The notes below the pieces were generated by a model. It did no database searches and was not told the origin of the DNA. It was given only the letters and a program-made list of their open reading frames with translations. From positions 2,688,612 to 2,741,900 of the forward strand of contig NZ_GL622296.1 in the NCBI RefSeq assembly GCF_000185385.1: a stretch of 53,289 nucleotides of DNA. The letters are read 5' to 3'. Source of the stretch: Lachnoanaerobaculum saburreum DSM 3986. GTDB lineage: Bacteria; Bacillota; Clostridia; Lachnospirales; Lachnospiraceae. The position numbers and the translations under genes are program-made. Shown here piece by piece: positions 9,174 to 17,490 of this stretch; position 1 is the stretch's first letter; every line of letters starts with the position of its first letter.

Positions 9174-10415
9174 TTACTCGCTTATATACACTATCTCTTC
9201 TTTACTGCTTAGTCTTATATTTCTTGCCTTTATAGTAAATTTATCAGCTGCACTTATGCTCAAATCTCCACTGCCTGTAAGCTTGAATCTTCTATCATTT
9301 AATGTCAGTATATCATCTGCAATGAAGCTTATTCCCTCCTTTGAGAAATTAAGACTTTTCTTTCCCACTTCCAATTGCTTTTTATTTTCATCGCTACCCT
9401 TACTGCCGAAGGTTCGTACTACATACATATCTCCTGTATCCATACCTGATATATAAAGTTGTGCTTTTTCTCCTACATCAGGTACCGCATATAATACATT
9501 TCCGGTCTCAGGATACCAATCAAATCCATAATCCGGCTCTTTTTTGTCTATATCAAGTCTTAAGTATACTTTTCCATCCTTATATTTCTTAATTTCCCCC
9601 ATAAGGCTCAAACCTATTATATTTTCATTTTCAAGCGGATATATCATATCTTCTATATATGATCTTTCAACTCCTTGAAAATTAAATATCAGCTCACCCT
9701 TTGTAAACTCCACCTCTTTTTTATATAAAGTTAAAATCTTATTATCTAACGCTATGTTATCACCTATATCGTAAGAGTTATATGTCCTTAGCCTATACTC
9801 TATCCGACTTTTATTCTCATTTTTCTTGATCAGATCTCTGCTCTCACTTATAATACCTCCGGGCTCAACCATATTCCCTGTATGTATGCCCATATGAATA
9901 TATGGCCTATCATATTCCATACCCGGATACAGAAATGTTTTTATGCAGGATGCCATCCTAACTGCAAAAGCCCAGGCACTCTCCTTATAGCAAAGCACAG
10001 GTCCTTTAATTTCTTTATCATTTATATTGTAGTTGCTGATATCCCCTGAGTATTTTCTAACTACTTCACAGGCAATGTCACTATAAGTTTTTTCTATATT
10101 TTGAAATAATTCTGTATGCTCTTTATCGTCTAATTTTTTACTGTATGAATATGCTTTAAGTTCAAAATAATGTACATCGGCGGATGAATGAATGCTTATC
10201 TCTTCCACAAATCCTCTAAATACAGTGTTTCCTTTGTATTTTATATGTATATCCATATCCTTTTTGTCTGTAAGAATTGTTTCTCCTGGCTTTTTCTCCA
10301 ACACCCCTTTAATATTACAGACGGTATGCATGTTTGGAACAGTATTTATAACAAAATTTTCAACCAAATAAATAGGTAATGCTATTTCTATTTCTAAATT
10401 TTCTATAATCAGCAT
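9174..10415 (-). CDS. VgrG-like spike protein (gpD/gp27-gp5 fold), copy 2
   Basis: The product has 413 residues from the ATG at 10415 behind GGAAAGGG; a GTG at 10436 is less likely. The first half resembles the gp27-like base (VFRGFVEEISIHSS, YFELKAYSYSKKLDDKE, and a gpD-like YKESAWAFAVRMAS). The middle has an OB-fold-like stretch (GFDWYPETGNVLYAVPDVGEKAQLYI) and the end has short beta repeats (LTGSGDLSISAADKFTIKA) like the VgrG needle. VgrG trimers puncture the target cell and carry the PAAR tip. A more regular copy lies immediately upstream (10453-11805), and a DUF4280 tip gene follows 47 bases downstream. Its divergence from the first copy suggests a specialised hub or effector-specific spike. 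Confidence 0.78.
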   Translation of the reverse strand: MLIIENLEIEIALPIYLVENFVINTVPNMHTVCNIKGVLEKKPGETILTDKKDMDIHIKYKGNTVFRGFVEEISIHSSADVHYFELKAYSYSKKLDDKEHTELFQNIEKTYSDIACEVVRKYSGDISNYNINDKEIKGPVLCYKESAWAFAVRMASCIKTFLYPGMEYDRPYIHMGIHTGNMVEPGGIISESRDLIKKNENKSRIEYRLRTYNSYDIGDNIALDNKILTLYKKEVEFTKGELIFNFQGVERSYIEDMIYPLENENIIGLSLMGEIKKYKDGKVYLRLDIDKKEPDYGFDWYPETGNVLYAVPDVGEKAQLYISGMDTGDMYVVRTFGSKGSDENKKQLEVGKKSLNFSKEGISFIADDILTLNDRRFKLTGSGDLSISAADKFTIKARNIRLSSKEEIVYISE

Positions 10416-10452
10416 AAAAAATCCCTTTCCGCTCACACCAAAAACACATTTT

Positions 10453-11805
10453 TCAACTTATATGAATACCTTCACCACTCACAGTTATTCCGTCTTTTAA
10501 TATTATTTGTGTATCATCTTGTAAAAGCATAATCCTTTTACCTGCCACCATGGATATATTTGAATCCTCACTGCTTATCTCAACAGTGTCCTTTGCTTTT
10601 ATCAAAATACTTCCTGTACTTACTATCTTGACTCCTGTACTGTCATTTAGTTCAATATAATCTCCCGTATCGCTTTTTATGGTTATACCTTCCGGTGTCA
10701 GTCTTATTTCTTTTCCGTATTTATTTCTCCAAATTTTATTTTCAGGATCGGTTCTTATTCCATCTCCCTCATTTTCATGTACTGCACTGCAAACATAGGC
10801 ATTTTCTTCATTTTCTGTAGGAAAATACAGTCTTACGCTGTCTCCTACTTCCGGCATACAATACCACCCTGCTCCGTCACTTGAAGAATATACAGTGGAA
10901 AAATCAAACCATCTTTCTATTTCTTCATCCTTATTTTCTATATCCTCTATTGCTATCTTAACCTTTTCTTTTTCTACATTTGTAACTTTAGCGTAAAGTG
11001 ATGCTCCTATTACTTTCAAATCATACTTGCTTTCTTTTTTTACTATATAATCTATATCCTGTGTTAAATAATATGTATGGTAAAGTTCACTTCCCTCTGT
11101 TTTAGATACAATTTTTATTATACGGTAGTCTCTTCTGTTAAAGCTTACTCTGTCTCCTAAACTATGGATTTCCCTTGATTTGACTTCATAAACTGTATAC
11201 TCTTTATTTACAACAATACGCACATCCTGTGAAGTTAAAACTCCGGTATCTCTTTTTGGCATACCGAAAAAATACTTCACCCCTTCACTCTGATAATCCG
11301 GCATTACCACTGTCTGCTTTAAAGCTGCAATCCTTTTTATAAAGTTCCAGTCATTTTCTTCATACTGTACCAAAAATCCGGGCAATACCCCCTTTCCGTC
11401 TTCTCCTGTTATATAGTATGACTCTTCATATCCTTCTTTTAATGCATTAAGTATATCAGCATATTCTCCGGCACATTTAGAAAATCCTCTTGTATGTACT
11501 TTTTCTTCCATTAAAGAACTTCCTGTGATTAATTCCAATTCAACAAGGAAACTTCCGCTTTCCTTAAAGAAACATATTCTTTCTAATAATCCATAAAATA
11601 TCGTACTCTCTTTATCTGTTTCATCAAGGGCATTAACCCTTACCCATCTTGTATTTTGGGCAGTATTAATATACTCTTCTTCTCTTTTTTCTTCTATTAT
11701 GGCTCTTATTATTGCCCTACCATGCTTGCCCACCTCATGTTTTGCTTCATAACTTGTTACCGCAAGTACATCAAAAATATCAAGTTTTATAAGGTTTTCT
11801 CTCAT
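10453..11805 (-). CDS. VgrG-like spike protein (phage late control gene D family), copy 1
   Basis: The product has 450 residues. The gpD hallmark (LVQYEENDWNFIKRIAAL) is followed by an OB-fold region with the classic gp5-like surface (WYCMPEVGDSVRLYFPTENE, then AYVCSAVHENEG). A C-terminal beta-helix-like needle comes last (KIWRNKYGKEIRLTPEGITI, TGSILIKAKDTVEISSEDSN). The order base, OB-fold, needle is that of VgrG and phage gp27-gp5. Its start codon overlaps the previous stop (ATGA), so it is translationally coupled to the 158-residue gene. It should trimerise as the central spike on top of the tube proteins encoded at 25866-26739. The family assignment is firm from the motif order; sequence-level subfamily is not determined. 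Confidence 0.88.
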   Translation of the reverse strand: MRENLIKLDIFDVLAVTSYEAKHEVGKHGRAIIRAIIEEKREEEYINTAQNTRWVRVNALDETDKESTIFYGLLERICFFKESGSFLVELELITGSSLMEEKVHTRGFSKCAGEYADILNALKEGYEESYYITGEDGKGVLPGFLVQYEENDWNFIKRIAALKQTVVMPDYQSEGVKYFFGMPKRDTGVLTSQDVRIVVNKEYTVYEVKSREIHSLGDRVSFNRRDYRIIKIVSKTEGSELYHTYYLTQDIDYIVKKESKYDLKVIGASLYAKVTNVEKEKVKIAIEDIENKDEEIERWFDFSTVYSSSDGAGWYCMPEVGDSVRLYFPTENEENAYVCSAVHENEGDGIRTDPENKIWRNKYGKEIRLTPEGITIKSDTGDYIELNDSTGVKIVSTGSILIKAKDTVEISSEDSNISMVAGKRIMLLQDDTQIILKDGITVSGEGIHIS

Positions 11806-12278
11806 ACGCTCTCCTCCACTTCCACAAACTCTATTCCCTTAACATCTCTTCTTATTAAACTTTCTGCAAAATCAAGATTTACAATAAAACTTATCTTTTC
11901 ATTCTCTTCCCTGACTGCTTTAAAGAAATTATTGAAATCAGTGTTTAGCAAATTTTTTGTATAAAGCAAATAATAGCTTTGCATCTCTCTACTCTCTTTA
12001 TCTATCAGCACAACTCTTTTTACAAAGATTTCTATATCAAAAAGAAGCAATACCTCTCTAAATCTTTCTGAAATAAGAGGATATACATTCATCATCAAAT
12101 CAGGAAATATAAACTCCTTTGTTTTTTCTATTTCAAGAACAAACTCTCTTGGCATTTCATAAAATCTTTCATTAAGAGTATCTATATTCCTTGGAATATT
12201 CTCTAAAGTATATATTCGTATCCCCCTTGTATTTTCAAAATTTTCTTTTATATAAAAATATGGCAAGTTTCCTTTCAT
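11802..12278 (-). CDS. Hypothetical protein, 158 aa, coupled to the VgrG-like gene
   Basis: I do not recognise a family. The protein is soluble, without signal or membrane segments, and is rich in Phe, Glu and Lys. It reads as alternating beta strands and helices (MPREFVLEIEKTKEFIFPDL, LLLFDIEIFVKRVVLIDKES, YYLLYTKNLL). The stop overlaps the VgrG-like start by four bases (ATGA), so the two products are probably made in linked amounts. That arrangement fits a VgrG-specific chaperone or a small baseplate component, and there is a loose resemblance to Imm11-type immunity proteins. None of these roles is demonstrated by the sequence. Confidence 0.7.
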   Translation of the reverse strand: MKGNLPYFYIKENFENTRGIRIYTLENIPRNIDTLNERFYEMPREFVLEIEKTKEFIFPDLMMNVYPLISERFREVLLLFDIEIFVKRVVLIDKESREMQSYYLLYTKNLLNTDFNNFFKAVREENEKISFIVNLDFAESLIRRDVKGIEFVEVEESV

Positions 12279-12323
12279 AGTTTCTCCATAATTATTCTCT
12301 TTATATTTATTGTTTCATGTTTT

Positions 12324-13289
12324 CTACCACTGATGGTATTCTTTTGCAAAGTCAAAGTAGAAAAACTTACTCTTGCCAACCTCCAAGATGTCTCCTTCTT
12401 TTAAATCTTTCGATGTATATGTTGCCGATTCATTTAGCCTTACAAATCCCATTGACTCTTCTCCAAGGAGTGTTCCTTGTAAATTTCTTGTATCATAGGC
12501 TATAACAGCATGATTCTTATCTCTTATATCTTCATCTCCTATAATCTGTATGCTCATAATATCATGACTTCCTATATAGTTTTTTCCTTCCGTTACATTG
12601 TAAGACTTTCCTTGACGCTTTCCTTCTATACATACAAGCCATGCATAAATCGGCTTTTCTTCTTCAAAAGAAAGATTTTTACCTACCCTTTTATCTCTAT
12701 ATTTTTCTTCCTCCGTTGGTTTTTCTCTTTTAAGCTTCCTATACTTTCTCTCTTTTTTTATCAGTTTTTCTTTATCCTCATTATCTATCTCTTCATATTC
12801 AAATCCCGGAAAATATTTGATGATTGCGGATAAAAGCTCCACATACATGAACTTACTCTCACCTATTTCCAAGATATCTTTATTTTTAAGAACATACTTG
12901 TTATAAACAGGTTTATTATCCATATATACAATACCGTCCGCTCTTGCAGGAATCAGATTAGCTTCCTTGGTTTCTTTGTCAAAAAATATTAAGGTAAACT
13001 TACCAAGCATCTTCTCATCCCCTAAAACCTGTATCTCATTATCCCTGTCAGTACCTATAAAGTTTTCTCCGAAGCTTATCACATAACTTTTCCCCTTTCT
13101 TGCTCCCTCTATACATACAAGCCATGCACATACAGGTCTTTCTTCTCTTAAAGAAAGTCCACATTCTTTCCTTAAATTTACATATACCTTTTCCGGGGTA
13201 TCCAGATCAAAGCCGCAGTGTGGGCATATTGTTCCATACCTCGTTTTTGAAAACCTGTGTCCGTAAGGGCAGTCCATTATGTTTGACAT
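12324..13289 (-). CDS. Zinc-ribbon protein with two FHA domains
   Basis: The 321-residue product starts with a zinc-ribbon-like stretch (DCPYGHRFSKTRYG, CPHCGFDL) at residues 5-30. Two FHA modules follow, at about 50-155 and 210-320. Each opens with AWLVCIEGxRxGKSY and has the FHA GENFIG or GKNYIG strand turn; the second keeps DKNHAVIAYD, the first has GKFTLIFFD at that place. A lysine/glutamate-rich linker (residues 165-205) joins them. FHA domains bind phosphothreonine peptides and are used in type VI systems to gate assembly. It is a paralogue of the single-FHA gene at 24723-25214, with the second FHA arising by duplication. It precedes the VgrG-like genes, so it may recruit phosphorylated partners to the baseplate or spike. 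Confidence 0.88.
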   Translation of the reverse strand: MSNIMDCPYGHRFSKTRYGTICPHCGFDLDTPEKVYVNLRKECGLSLREERPVCAWLVCIEGARKGKSYVISFGENFIGTDRDNEIQVLGDEKMLGKFTLIFFDKETKEANLIPARADGIVYMDNKPVYNKYVLKNKDILEIGESKFMYVELLSAIIKYFPGFEYEEIDNEDKEKLIKKERKYRKLKREKPTEEEKYRDKRVGKNLSFEEEKPIYAWLVCIEGKRQGKSYNVTEGKNYIGSHDIMSIQIIGDEDIRDKNHAVIAYDTRNLQGTLLGEESMGFVRLNESATYTSKDLKEGDILEVGKSKFFYFDFAKEYHQW

Positions 13290-13334
13290 CTTCTTCTCCT
13301 TGTTACTTGCAACTTTACCTTATCCTGATTATCA

Positions 13335-14111
13335 CTAATCTACCAAAATCTTCTTTGGGCTAAACCCTGTAGTCCTAGACCAATCCGTATTCTTTGCAAC
13401 TGCCAATATATCAAAAAGCCCTGTATAAATTTCTTTATTGCTTAGGTGACTTACCTTTAGCTTTCCTTCTTTAAATGCTATATAGTTTTCTATAATACTT
13501 CTATCTATTCCCTCAATACTGTTTATAACCATATAGCAAAAGATTCTGTCAGTTTCTTCACATTTTTTTGTACTCAGATATTCTTTGGCATATGCTTTTA
13601 ATACTTCTATATTAAATGACTTCTCACCATATCCTGCATAATCTGTATTTATCAGATGTATGGTATCATACTCAGACCTCATATCGGCAAAGTTAAGGTA
13701 GGTATCTCTTAATACAAATCCTGATTTTAATAAAAAGTCGCAAAGCAGGATTTCTCCGTCTTTATTTTCTTTCTCATCGGAAAGGAAAGCTTCTATTTCA
13801 TTTACTGTGAAGTCTTTATCTTTCTTTTCATTACACTTTAATCTAAGATATCTCCTTTGTTCTGTATGGGTGTATACCACTTTTATCTCTTTATTTACCT
13901 GATATACCTCTCCTTTCAGTTTTATTAGTCCCTTTCCTATGATGAGATTTCTGTTTTCATGGTCTGAACTTAATCTTAATCCTCTTATGACTCCGTCTGT
14001 ATATCCCTCATAAAGGATATCAAGCAAATCTCTGGGATAGTCTCTTATTACTTCAAGTGCTTCTTTTTTTAAGATTCTTCCTGTCTCAAACAAAGGGTAT
14101 CTGTTTTCCAT
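13335..14111 (-). CDS. Hypothetical protein, 258 aa, possible baseplate adaptor
   Basis: I do not recognise the family with confidence. The N-terminus (YPLFETGRILKKEALEVI, then LDILYEGYTDGVIRGLRL) leads into a beta-rich segment (LIIGKGLIKLKGEVYQV, VVYTHTEQRRYLRLKCNE). It ends in a helical part. This shell-like layout, with an opening F-x-x-G-x-x-L motif, loosely recalls phage receptor-binding-protein adaptors and TssK, but similarity is too weak to claim. There is no signal or membrane segment. It lies between the Hsp70-like gene (12 bases upstream) and the double-FHA gene, with a clear AGAAGGAG ribosome site. A baseplate or adaptor role is inference from position. Confidence 0.7.
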   Translation of the reverse strand: MENRYPLFETGRILKKEALEVIRDYPRDLLDILYEGYTDGVIRGLRLSSDHENRNLIIGKGLIKLKGEVYQVNKEIKVVYTHTEQRRYLRLKCNEKKDKDFTVNEIEAFLSDEKENKDGEILLCDFLLKSGFVLRDTYLNFADMRSEYDTIHLINTDYAGYGEKSFNIEVLKAYAKEYLSTKKCEETDRIFCYMVINSIEGIDRSIIENYIAFKEGKLKVSHLSNKEIYTGLFDILAVAKNTDWSRTTGFSPKKILVD

Positions 14112-14123
14112 AAACTTCTCCTT

Positions 14124-16718
14124 CTAGTGTTCTCCATCAAAGAAATCACAAATCCATTCATCGGTTTCAAACTTATACTCTTTTCCTTCTCCCGCATATA
14201 AGGTATCCTTAAGTCTGTATACAGGTACGATCTGAAATCCCCATTTTTTATAGTCTACAAAGGCAAATATCTTCAGTTCTCCGTTTTGTATATCATCAGT
14301 ATCTTCCTGCTTTATATATCCGCTATATCTTCCTGCAAGTTCCATTCTGTCCGTTTCTCTTGCCTCATCTTTTTTAAAGTGAAACAGATATTCAAATCGT
14401 ACACTTTCCGAAGCGTCATACAGATACATTCTAAGTAAGATATCTTCAAGACTTCTAAGCAGGCTTCCTGTCATCTTGTTGCTTTCAAATCCGTCTATAA
14501 GTACCTCTTGTCTTCCTGAGTATGACAGGGCTTTTATTTTATAAGGAATAAGGGCCTCTTCTTCTCTTATATCAAATCCTGCATATCCGGTTCTTTTATC
14601 ATATAGATACCTCATCAGTCCGTCCACACAGGCAAGTTTTAACTCTTCCTTTTTAACACTTCCTCCGCTTTGCATCATGTTTCCGGGTACAAATTCTTTT
14701 AAGGCATCTCTAAATAACCCTATCTTACAGGATTGCCCTGTAAGCCTTATCATGTCAAAGTTATAAAGTTCTCCGTTTTTATAAAGTCTTTCCATAAAAA
14801 CTTTCATAACCGCATAGATTTCTCCTGCAATCAGCTTTTCAACTTCATAACGGTTAAAGCTTATCTTAGGCATCCCCTCTAAAACTTCAAGTTTTTCTCC
14901 CTTAAAGACTGAGAGTTTATATCTGTCCGCCTCAAGTCTTAAAAGCCCCGATTCTCCCTTTTTTTCTTCAGGTACTTCTATAACGATATCATTTCCTGAA
15001 AAAAGTTCCTGTTTAATCTCATCCGCCAATGTGAATAAAAAAAAGTAATTATTCCTTACTCTGTAATACCCTTCTTTTCCATAAGTTTCAAATCGCTTAA
15101 AAGCTGTGGGTAAAATATTTTCAGCCTTTTCATAAGCTTCCTGTAATCCCTTATAAAAACTTTCAACACCTTCTTCATCTATATACCTATACGGGTCTGT
15201 AGGCAACCCATCAATTATTTCGTTTCCAAGATCCCTGTCTAAGCCTGACAACCTGGATATAAGTTTAAGCTTTAAAAGTTGCATGATTCTGTAGGTAATA
15301 TTGTTTCCTCCAAAGTCCGTATTTCCGTTTTTATAGCTGTTTTCCATCGTATAGGTCTGTATATCACCCTTTGCATGTACCTTAAACTTACATGCACTTA
15401 GATCCGTCGTTCCTCCTCCACAGTCCATTATCAGTGCCTTATAGCTTTCTCCGTCTTTCAAGCGATTTTTCTCTCTCATTTTACTGATAAAGCTGTAAAG
15501 TACTGCCGTACTTTCATCCAAGGTAACCTTCAGACTTATAGAAAGCATTTTTGACAAAAGCCCCAACATCTGCTCATATACATGCTTTTGCTTAACCGGT
15601 ACTGTGATATATACTTCCTTTATCCGACATTTAAAGTTATCTCTTGTGATATCAAGTACATACTTTAGATACTTGGCTATAATCTCTATCCTTTGTACAT
15701 ATCTGTATCTTCCCTTGGCATCCGTAAGTTCTTCTTTTCTTTCAAAATCTCCCGCCCATCTTTTAATATCATAAAATACGGAAAACCCTTTATCCGTATA
15801 GCTTAGGTTTGCAAACCACAAAGCCCTTCTTCCAAAAACATAATCTATACTGTCTTCATTTACATCAGTTACCGCTACAACTGTAGGTATCATCTTTTCA
15901 ATAAAGTTTTCTCCTCCCACCGACTCCAAAAACAGTGTATGACAAATGGTATTTTCCTTAATTCCTCTTTGCTTTGCATGTATCTTTCTGTAATAGCTGC
16001 TGTCCGCATACATAGCTACTGTGGTGTTGGTGGAGCCAAGATCAAGTGCTATCGGCATATGAAGTTCAATCAGGGGAAGAATCTCAAAATCCATAATAGG
16101 AATCTTATAAACCCTGTACTTTGTAAGGTCTTTTCTCTCTTCTCCCATATATATACGGTATATAAACTTTGATGATTCTCTTTCCATAAGATAAAGGCTG
16201 TAATCTTTTATATCTGTAACGATACCTGAAAGAGATGCATCTTTTACAAGGTATAAAGAGTCTTTTTTATCTCCCATTGCAACTACATTGAATATGGCAC
16301 ATACCTTTTTATCACCACTTACAATCAAAGCATTGGTGTTTAAAAACTTTTCTTTATATTCTATTTTATAATCGTCAAGGAAGTTAAGTGCCGCTCCTTC
16401 ATAAATACTGATTTTGCCTGATATCCTAAGTTCATCATTCTCAGGCTCTTTTATACTTAGTTTATCAAAGCACTCTTCAACCCTCTCTCTCCCGCCTTCC
16501 TTTTCTTCTTTGATAAGTTCATCTTCAAATGTTTGACAGTAGGAAAGTATAGCCTCTATAAGCTCTTTACTTGTCATATCCTTATCAAATCCCTTTACGA
16601 TATGTTCTCTCAGGCAAATCTCTCTAAGTCGATATTCACTCATCAGCTCAAGTTCTTTTCTTGTATATGCCGCAGCCTGCTCTTCTTTAGTTATGTTCCT
16701 GTTAAGCTTATAGCTCAT
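14124..16718 (-). CDS. Hsp70/actin-like ATPase with N-terminal SAP-like segment
   Basis: The protein has 864 residues. Residues 20-62 resemble a SAP/Rho-N helix-extended-helix (YTRKELELMSEYRLREICL, TSKELIEAILSYC). Residues 90-215 are a beta-rich region of unknown type. The actin-fold ATPase starts at 223 with the phosphate-1 loop (IALDLGSTNTTVAMY). The connect and phosphate-2 motifs follow (VYITVPVKQKHVYEQML, then ALIMDCGGGTTDLSACKF at about 428-445), and an adenosine-type motif near 655 (LTGQSCKIGLFRDALKEF). No canonical Hsp70 substrate-binding domain is evident after it; the last 150 residues are different. It may be an assembly chaperone for the sheath/tube or for RHS and LRR cargo. The family is secure, the role inferred. 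Confidence 0.87.
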   Translation of the reverse strand: MSYKLNRNITKEEQAAAYTRKELELMSEYRLREICLREHIVKGFDKDMTSKELIEAILSYCQTFEDELIKEEKEGGRERVEECFDKLSIKEPENDELRISGKISIYEGAALNFLDDYKIEYKEKFLNTNALIVSGDKKVCAIFNVVAMGDKKDSLYLVKDASLSGIVTDIKDYSLYLMERESSKFIYRIYMGEERKDLTKYRVYKIPIMDFEILPLIELHMPIALDLGSTNTTVAMYADSSYYRKIHAKQRGIKENTICHTLFLESVGGENFIEKMIPTVVAVTDVNEDSIDYVFGRRALWFANLSYTDKGFSVFYDIKRWAGDFERKEELTDAKGRYRYVQRIEIIAKYLKYVLDITRDNFKCRIKEVYITVPVKQKHVYEQMLGLLSKMLSISLKVTLDESTAVLYSFISKMREKNRLKDGESYKALIMDCGGGTTDLSACKFKVHAKGDIQTYTMENSYKNGNTDFGGNNITYRIMQLLKLKLISRLSGLDRDLGNEIIDGLPTDPYRYIDEEGVESFYKGLQEAYEKAENILPTAFKRFETYGKEGYYRVRNNYFFLFTLADEIKQELFSGNDIVIEVPEEKKGESGLLRLEADRYKLSVFKGEKLEVLEGMPKISFNRYEVEKLIAGEIYAVMKVFMERLYKNGELYNFDMIRLTGQSCKIGLFRDALKEFVPGNMMQSGGSVKKEELKLACVDGLMRYLYDKRTGYAGFDIREEEALIPYKIKALSYSGRQEVLIDGFESNKMTGSLLRSLEDILLRMYLYDASESVRFEYLFHFKKDEARETDRMELAGRYSGYIKQEDTDDIQNGELKIFAFVDYKKWGFQIVPVYRLKDTLYAGEGKEYKFETDEWICDFFDGEH

Positions 16719-16745
16719 CTTATTTTCCTTCCAATCCGGTTCTTT

Positions 16746-17438
16746 TTAGTATATTGCCGTTTTTCCGATTTTCATACTTTCATCAACTCCCATAATACCG
16801 AAGTGGTATTTCCAAAAAACATCCGTTTCATAAGATATCGGCAAAAAGAGTTTCTCAAGCATTTCCATTCTCTCCACTTCTTCTTTTGTCTTATCCACCC
16901 CTGTAAATATGGTAAATTTCCTTAAATTCTCAGAGTGGATGTAAAGGTTTGCCTTCGGATAAAGCTCTCTAAGTGCCTTTCTAAAAACTGTTATATAATC
17001 TTTACATTTACATAAATCAAGCAGGCAAAAAATAATTCTTTTAGATTTTTCAAAGTCAAGGGAAAGCAAGGTTTTTCTTATACTTTTTAGAAACCTCCCC
17101 TCTTCTATCTCTTTTAAGATATACATTGCCCTTAACTCTTTTTTATCTCCCCCGCTTCTAAGATCCCATACCGCTATGTAATGAAATATTATATCTAAAA
17201 ATATTTTTCTTACACTCTCAAAACCCTCTACATCCGGCAGAAAAATCTCCCCCAGTTCATTTGCAAAACGATACAAAGGGTTTACTTCAATTTCATTTTC
17301 CTCAATGGTATCTGAATTCAGAAAATCAAATGAGCTTTCAGTATAAGGACTTGGACTCTCACTGTTTCTAAATCTAAGATCTTCTAAGTTATATCCGCTT
17401 TTTTGTGCTTTTAATGCTATCTCCCATATGCAGTTCAT
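16746..17438 (-). CDS. Hypothetical protein, 230 aa (MNCIWEIALKAQ family)
   Basis: The start at 17438 is chosen because AAAAGGAG lies seven bases upstream; a longer frame from 17534 would overlap the preceding LRR gene. The N-terminus (MNCIWEIALKAQKSGYNLED) and the segment SPSPYTESSFDFLN are followed by VNPLYRFANELGEIFLPD. A helical middle (FLDIIFHYIAVWDLRSGG) comes next, and the C-terminus is marked by ISYETDVFWKYHFGIMGVDE. No signal or membrane helix is convincing. I do not recognise the fold. The spacing to the Hsp70-like gene (27 bases) and gene order suggest an assembly or baseplate component of the injection system. That is context only. Confidence 0.72.
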   Translation of the reverse strand: MNCIWEIALKAQKSGYNLEDLRFRNSESPSPYTESSFDFLNSDTIEENEIEVNPLYRFANELGEIFLPDVEGFESVRKIFLDIIFHYIAVWDLRSGGDKKELRAMYILKEIEEGRFLKSIRKTLLSLDFEKSKRIIFCLLDLCKCKDYITVFRKALRELYPKANLYIHSENLRKFTIFTGVDKTKEEVERMEMLEKLFLPISYETDVFWKYHFGIMGVDESMKIGKTAIY

Positions 17439-17490
17439 ACTTTGCTCCTTTTCATGATTGTAGTTTAGGCAATAGCTTGTACATAGTTTT

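Noticed and set aside
1295-9456. Several plus-strand open frames in region 1
   Set aside because: They have no ribosome sites, odd composition and mirror the repeat-rich minus-strand genes, so I treat them as antisense shadows.
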